From assembly GCA_002502215.1 (NCBI GenBank), contig DAPT01000095.1, forward strand, positions 1 through 6,747: a stretch of 6,747 nucleotides of DNA. Direction: 5' to 3'. Below are positions 4,185-6,747 of the stretch, in pieces. The notes under the pieces are model-generated. The model ran no database searches, was not told the origin of the DNA, and saw only the letters and a program-made list of their open reading frames with translations. Numbering within the stretch: position 1 is the stretch's first letter; the number at the start of each line of letters is the position of its first letter. This stretch comes from Euryarchaeota archaeon UBA124 (lineage in GTDB: Archaea; Thermoplasmatota; Poseidoniia; Poseidoniales; Poseidoniaceae). Both the position numbers and the translations under genes were made by a program.

Positions 4185-6747
4185 AGGAAAGTAAGTTCGA
4201 CCTATCGGACAAGGGATTGTTTGGTACATCCCTTCTTCCAAAGCGTTCACTCAAACGCAGGTACCTCGCTGCGAGAGCAGGACGAACAGTGTTTGTTGCT
4301 ATCGCCATTACGTGTGGTATCATTCTGGTGACCTTGCTCACTCAAATCTCGAGTGAGGCTTTCGTTCCAACCGAAGAATTTGAGGTTGAGCGCAGTGAGA
4401 CATACACGGAAAAAGGACCCAATTCAGGCGTGTATTATCACAAACCTGCGGAAACTCAACTCTCATGGGAAGCAGAAACCTGGAATCCAAATTGGGCAGA
4501 AGACGATCTTCGCCAAGAGCGTGAAAACATCACCATCAGAGCATCGTGGACTGAGCGACACTTCCAAGCTCTCAACGACGATGGTGACGCCTTCAATTTG
4601 AATGGTCAAACGACGTGGGATCTGGCTGAAGATTTGGAAAGAGCACTTTGCGATGAAGGAGATGCTCGGACAACATACAGGCCTGTTGAACCTTGGTCGC
4701 TTTCCCACCTTTTGTTAATCGGTTCCGCCGATGAATACGAGTACAAACTTGGTGAAGATTGGCGAATCACAATTTACTGGAGAGAAACTGCACCTACTCC
4801 AAACCTTGGAAATTATTGGATTCAAATCGATGACAACGATACTTCCGATGTAAGCGACGATGAAATTCTTAAGCGCTACATTTGGCGTGGACTACGCTGG
4901 GAAACTGTCGGAGAGGATGCCTACCTTGACGAAGCAATGGAACTTGCCGGCAACGACCAGTCCACATGGGGCGATGGAAAAATCCGACTTATTTATCGAC
5001 AGGTTCCGTGGACAGGTTGGCAAAACGGTGACCTTCTTTTCTACAATACGGGTCAAGGAACAGATGTCGTCGCAGTAAGTCAAAAGGGGACTGACGACAT
5101 CCCCCTCGACACAGTCGATGAGATTTTGCTCAAGCCTGCGGCCAACATCAAGTCGTTTGTTCCTGAATTCTGCACGATGGAAGAGACCTCGAAATATATC
5201 CTCGATGAAGGTCTAACTGGCAGTTACGTCATCGGAGAAGTCACAAACGAGGACGGATACGTTATCGAAGAACTTGATGACTCTGGGTTAAACGTCATCA
5301 CGGAATTAGAGATTGCAATTTCCGAGACAGGAGATGGACATGATGAGTGGGTTATGATCGATGACAGGGGATTCATCAACTATGATCACGATAACGACGG
5401 TTACGGAAACATGTTCTGGGATTCGGATAGTGATGGTGACGGGGTTTGCGATTATTATCCTGAAGAAATTCCAGGTGGCCCGTTCAAGTGCAGCAAAGCT
5501 GCAGGCCCACTTTCTGAAGATGTCAATGGGGATGGAAGAATCGACATCAACGATTATGGACAAAACTCAATTGATTACGGAAGAACGGTAGTCGAAGATT
5601 CTGATTCAATCTTCCACACGAAGACAACGAATACTCTTGTTTTAAGCCCCTCAAGGAGTTCAGACAATTGGTTGTTCATCCTCCATGACTTGAACTACAC
5701 AGTAACCATTCAACAAACCAGTGGGCCACCAATGGATGCCAAGGAATCATCGTACCAAGAGATCGGAGGCTTTGCTCTGGGAAGTCCAATCGATTGGTTC
5801 CAGCCGAAGTTTATTGGGGACGATGATCTTGACAACGATGGAATCATCGATTTGTGCGATGAGGATATCGATCAAGACAGCGATAGAAACCCTATCTATG
5901 GTGACCCTAATCAGTGCCCTGAAGACTATGAATGGATTTCGCAAAAAGATGACACACTCAACGATTTGAGCGAAGACTTAACTCAGGCAATTGCAGACGA
6001 TGATGAACAAGAACGAGCCCGGATTGGGGCGTGGATGGACGATATCAACGCATCAGACTTCGCCCTCTTTGTTTATCTGAATGATGAAAACGGCGATGGT
6101 GTTCACGATGATACAAAAGATCGAGACATCGATAGCGATGGTGTTCCAAACCTCATTGACGGTCAAGGAACATGGGCAGACCGTTCCATGGAATCTACAT
6201 TCCCGGAGGATGAACAAGAGGCAATAGACGAGTATGTTGAACAGCTTGTTGTGAATAAATGCAGTGATACTTACAAAAAGAGTAGCCTTGAATATGCAAC
6301 AAAGGACTGCAGGAATGCAAAGGAATTGAATTCAACAAAGCCAACGACACCTCAATCGTTCTGCGATGGAATTCGGACGCTCAATCAACAAGATTGGTTG
6401 TTAAGTTGTGCTGCTCCTATCAACTTTGAAAGTGGGGCAGACGTACTCGACCATCGTGATCCTTGGTTGCCTCTTTTCGCAATGTTCGGCCTTGTAGGCA
6501 TGATTTTCGTCATGCGAACTCCAGAAAAAGCCATTCGCAAACTTCGAGATGGTATGATTTGGGTTGGAACAAGTGAAGTCAAATCAGAACGTTACACCAA
6601 GTATTCATGGTTCTCTTTCTCCAGTGAGTTAGCCAACAGACTGATTAGCGCAACTGTGAGGCTCATCATTACAGTCATTGGAGCACTTATTTTCTTCTCA
6701 ACCTTCTCTGAATCACAGCCTGTACTGCTCGTTCCATTCACGTTTAT
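4181..6747 (+). CDS. pstA: Probable phosphate ABC transporter permease PstA with giant calcium-binding ectodomain (3' end outside window)
   Basis: The frame runs from TTG 4181 to the window edge without a stop: 855 codons, still open. The start overlaps the pstC stop (TTGA) and has GGGAGG 7 bases upstream, so translational coupling is likely. The N-terminus is basic (KRSLKRRYLAARAGR, 21-35), followed by TM1 (about 36-56). Residues 57-760 form an acidic ectodomain with ten cysteines (157, 331, 423, 437, 559, 579, 694, 710, 728, 743) and calcium-type loops: DHDNDGYGN (402), DSDSDGDG (414), a full EF-hand-like loop DVNGDGRIDIND (447-458), DLDNDGIID (549) and DIDSDGVPN (649). TM2 (about 761-778) is followed by a basic cytoplasmic stretch, then TM3 (about 822-841) and the start of another hydrophobic segment. 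The usual PstA is about 280-300 residues, and its conserved core is not yet reached. The PstA call therefore rests on gene order after pstS-pstC and an architecture parallel to PstC. A fused membrane protein of other function is possible but less likely. Confidence 0.72.
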   Translation, partial: MKESKFDLSDKGLFGTSLLPKRSLKRRYLAARAGRTVFVAIAITCGIILVTLLTQISSEAFVPTEEFEVERSETYTEKGPNSGVYYHKPAETQLSWEAETWNPNWAEDDLRQERENITIRASWTERHFQALNDDGDAFNLNGQTTWDLAEDLERALCDEGDARTTYRPVEPWSLSHLLLIGSADEYEYKLGEDWRITIYWRETAPTPNLGNYWIQIDDNDTSDVSDDEILKRYIWRGLRWETVGEDAYLDEAMELAGNDQSTWGDGKIRLIYRQVPWTGWQNGDLLFYNTGQGTDVVAVSQKGTDDIPLDTVDEILLKPAANIKSFVPEFCTMEETSKYILDEGLTGSYVIGEVTNEDGYVIEELDDSGLNVITELEIAISETGDGHDEWVMIDDRGFINYDHDNDGYGNMFWDSDSDGDGVCDYYPEEIPGGPFKCSKAAGPLSEDVNGDGRIDINDYGQNSIDYGRTVVEDSDSIFHTKTTNTLVLSPSRSSDNWLFILHDLNYTVTIQQTSGPPMDAKESSYQEIGGFALGSPIDWFQPKFIGDDDLDNDGIIDLCDEDIDQDSDRNPIYGDPNQCPEDYEWISQKDDTLNDLSEDLTQAIADDDEQERARIGAWMDDINASDFALFVYLNDENGDGVHDDTKDRDIDSDGVPNLIDGQGTWADRSMESTFPEDEQEAIDEYVEQLVVNKCSDTYKKSSLEYATKDCRNAKELNSTKPTTPQSFCDGIRTLNQQDWLLSCAAPINFESGADVLDHRDPWLPLFAMFGLVGMIFVMRTPEKAIRKLRDGMIWVGTSEVKSERYTKYSWFSFSSELANRLISATVRLIITVIGALIFFSTFSESQPVLLVPFTF
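5384..5554 (+). repeat. First calcium-binding repeat cluster in PstA-like ectodomain
   Basis: The segment encodes DHDNDGYGN, DSDSDGDGVCD and, after a Cys-containing spacer, a 12-residue loop (residues 447-458). That loop has Asp, Asn and Asp at positions 1, 3 and 5, Gly at 6, Ile at 8 and Asp at 12, which is a near-canonical EF-hand/dockerin-type loop. No second dockerin loop is adjacent, so it is called a calcium-binding loop rather than a dockerin. Confidence 0.8.
5819..6151 (+). repeat. Second calcium-binding repeat cluster in PstA-like ectodomain
   Basis: The segment encodes DLDNDGIID (549-557), the degenerate DIDQDSD (562-568), NDENGDGVHD (634-643) and DIDSDGVPN (649-657). The DIDSDGVPN unit closely resembles DMDNDGIPN and DIDGDGIAN in PstC. 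About 65 residues with helix-like, acidic composition separate the two halves. Confidence 0.75.

Noticed and set aside
5522..5557. Dockerin domain (cellulosome-type) in the third gene
   Set aside because: Only one well-formed dockerin-like loop is present; true dockerins have a pair about 20-30 residues apart with conserved helices. Neighbouring DxDxDG units look like thrombospondin type 3 repeats, and no cohesin or glycoside hydrolase is nearby.
5306..5563. Antisense open frames opposite the calcium-repeat region and elsewhere
   Set aside because: They mirror the Asp-rich codons of the sense gene (GAT/GAC read as Ile/Val-rich antisense). They have no supporting ribosome sites, and they fall wholly inside well-supported genes.
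1..6747. CRISPR array, insertion sequence or attachment site
   Set aside because: No short direct repeats with regular spacers, no transposase and no terminal inverted repeats flanking a segment were found. The only long repeat is the intragenic PstS duplication.

Overview
This window carries the start of a high-affinity phosphate uptake (Pst) operon. Three genes lie head to tail on the + strand: the 3' part of pstS (periplasmic/extracellular phosphate-binding protein), a complete pstC (permease) and the 5' part of a third membrane protein that is best read as pstA (second permease). The ATPase gene pstB and a phoU-like regulator would be expected just downstream but lie outside the window.

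The likely source is a planktonic marine archaeon, most plausibly a Marine Group II euryarchaeon (Candidatus Poseidoniales). This is an inference. It rests on AT-rich TATA-like boxes ahead of pstC, a strong Shine-Dalgarno used with a TTG start, very acidic extracellular regions, and many DxDxDG (thrombospondin type 3 / EF-hand-like) calcium-binding repeats fused to transport proteins. No rRNA or other phylogenetic marker is present to settle it.

Layout. Positions 1-1557: pstS, open at its 5' end, encoding at least two fused phosphate-binding domains; only the C-terminal half of the first is in view. Positions 1558-1736: an intergenic region with two small hairpins, a strong hairpin-plus-T-tract terminator and an archaeal-type promoter. 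Positions 1737-4184: pstC, 815 residues, in which a standard permease core of about 290 residues is preceded by about 520 extra residues (a TM helix, an ectodomain with calcium-type repeats, then five more TM helices). Positions 4181-6747: pstA-like gene, overlapping pstC by 4 bases, with one TM helix, an ectodomain of about 700 residues rich in calcium-type loops and cysteines, then further TM helices up to the window edge.

How they fit together: PstS captures phosphate outside the cell, and PstC and PstA form the membrane channel driven by PstB. The terminator and second promoter after pstS would let the binding protein be made in excess over the permeases, which agrees with the more C-biased, AAG-only-lysine codon use of pstS. 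The unusual part is the architecture: a double binding protein and two permeases that both carry large, apparently related, calcium-binding ectodomains. This suggests an enlarged extracellular assembly on top of an otherwise ordinary phosphate importer.
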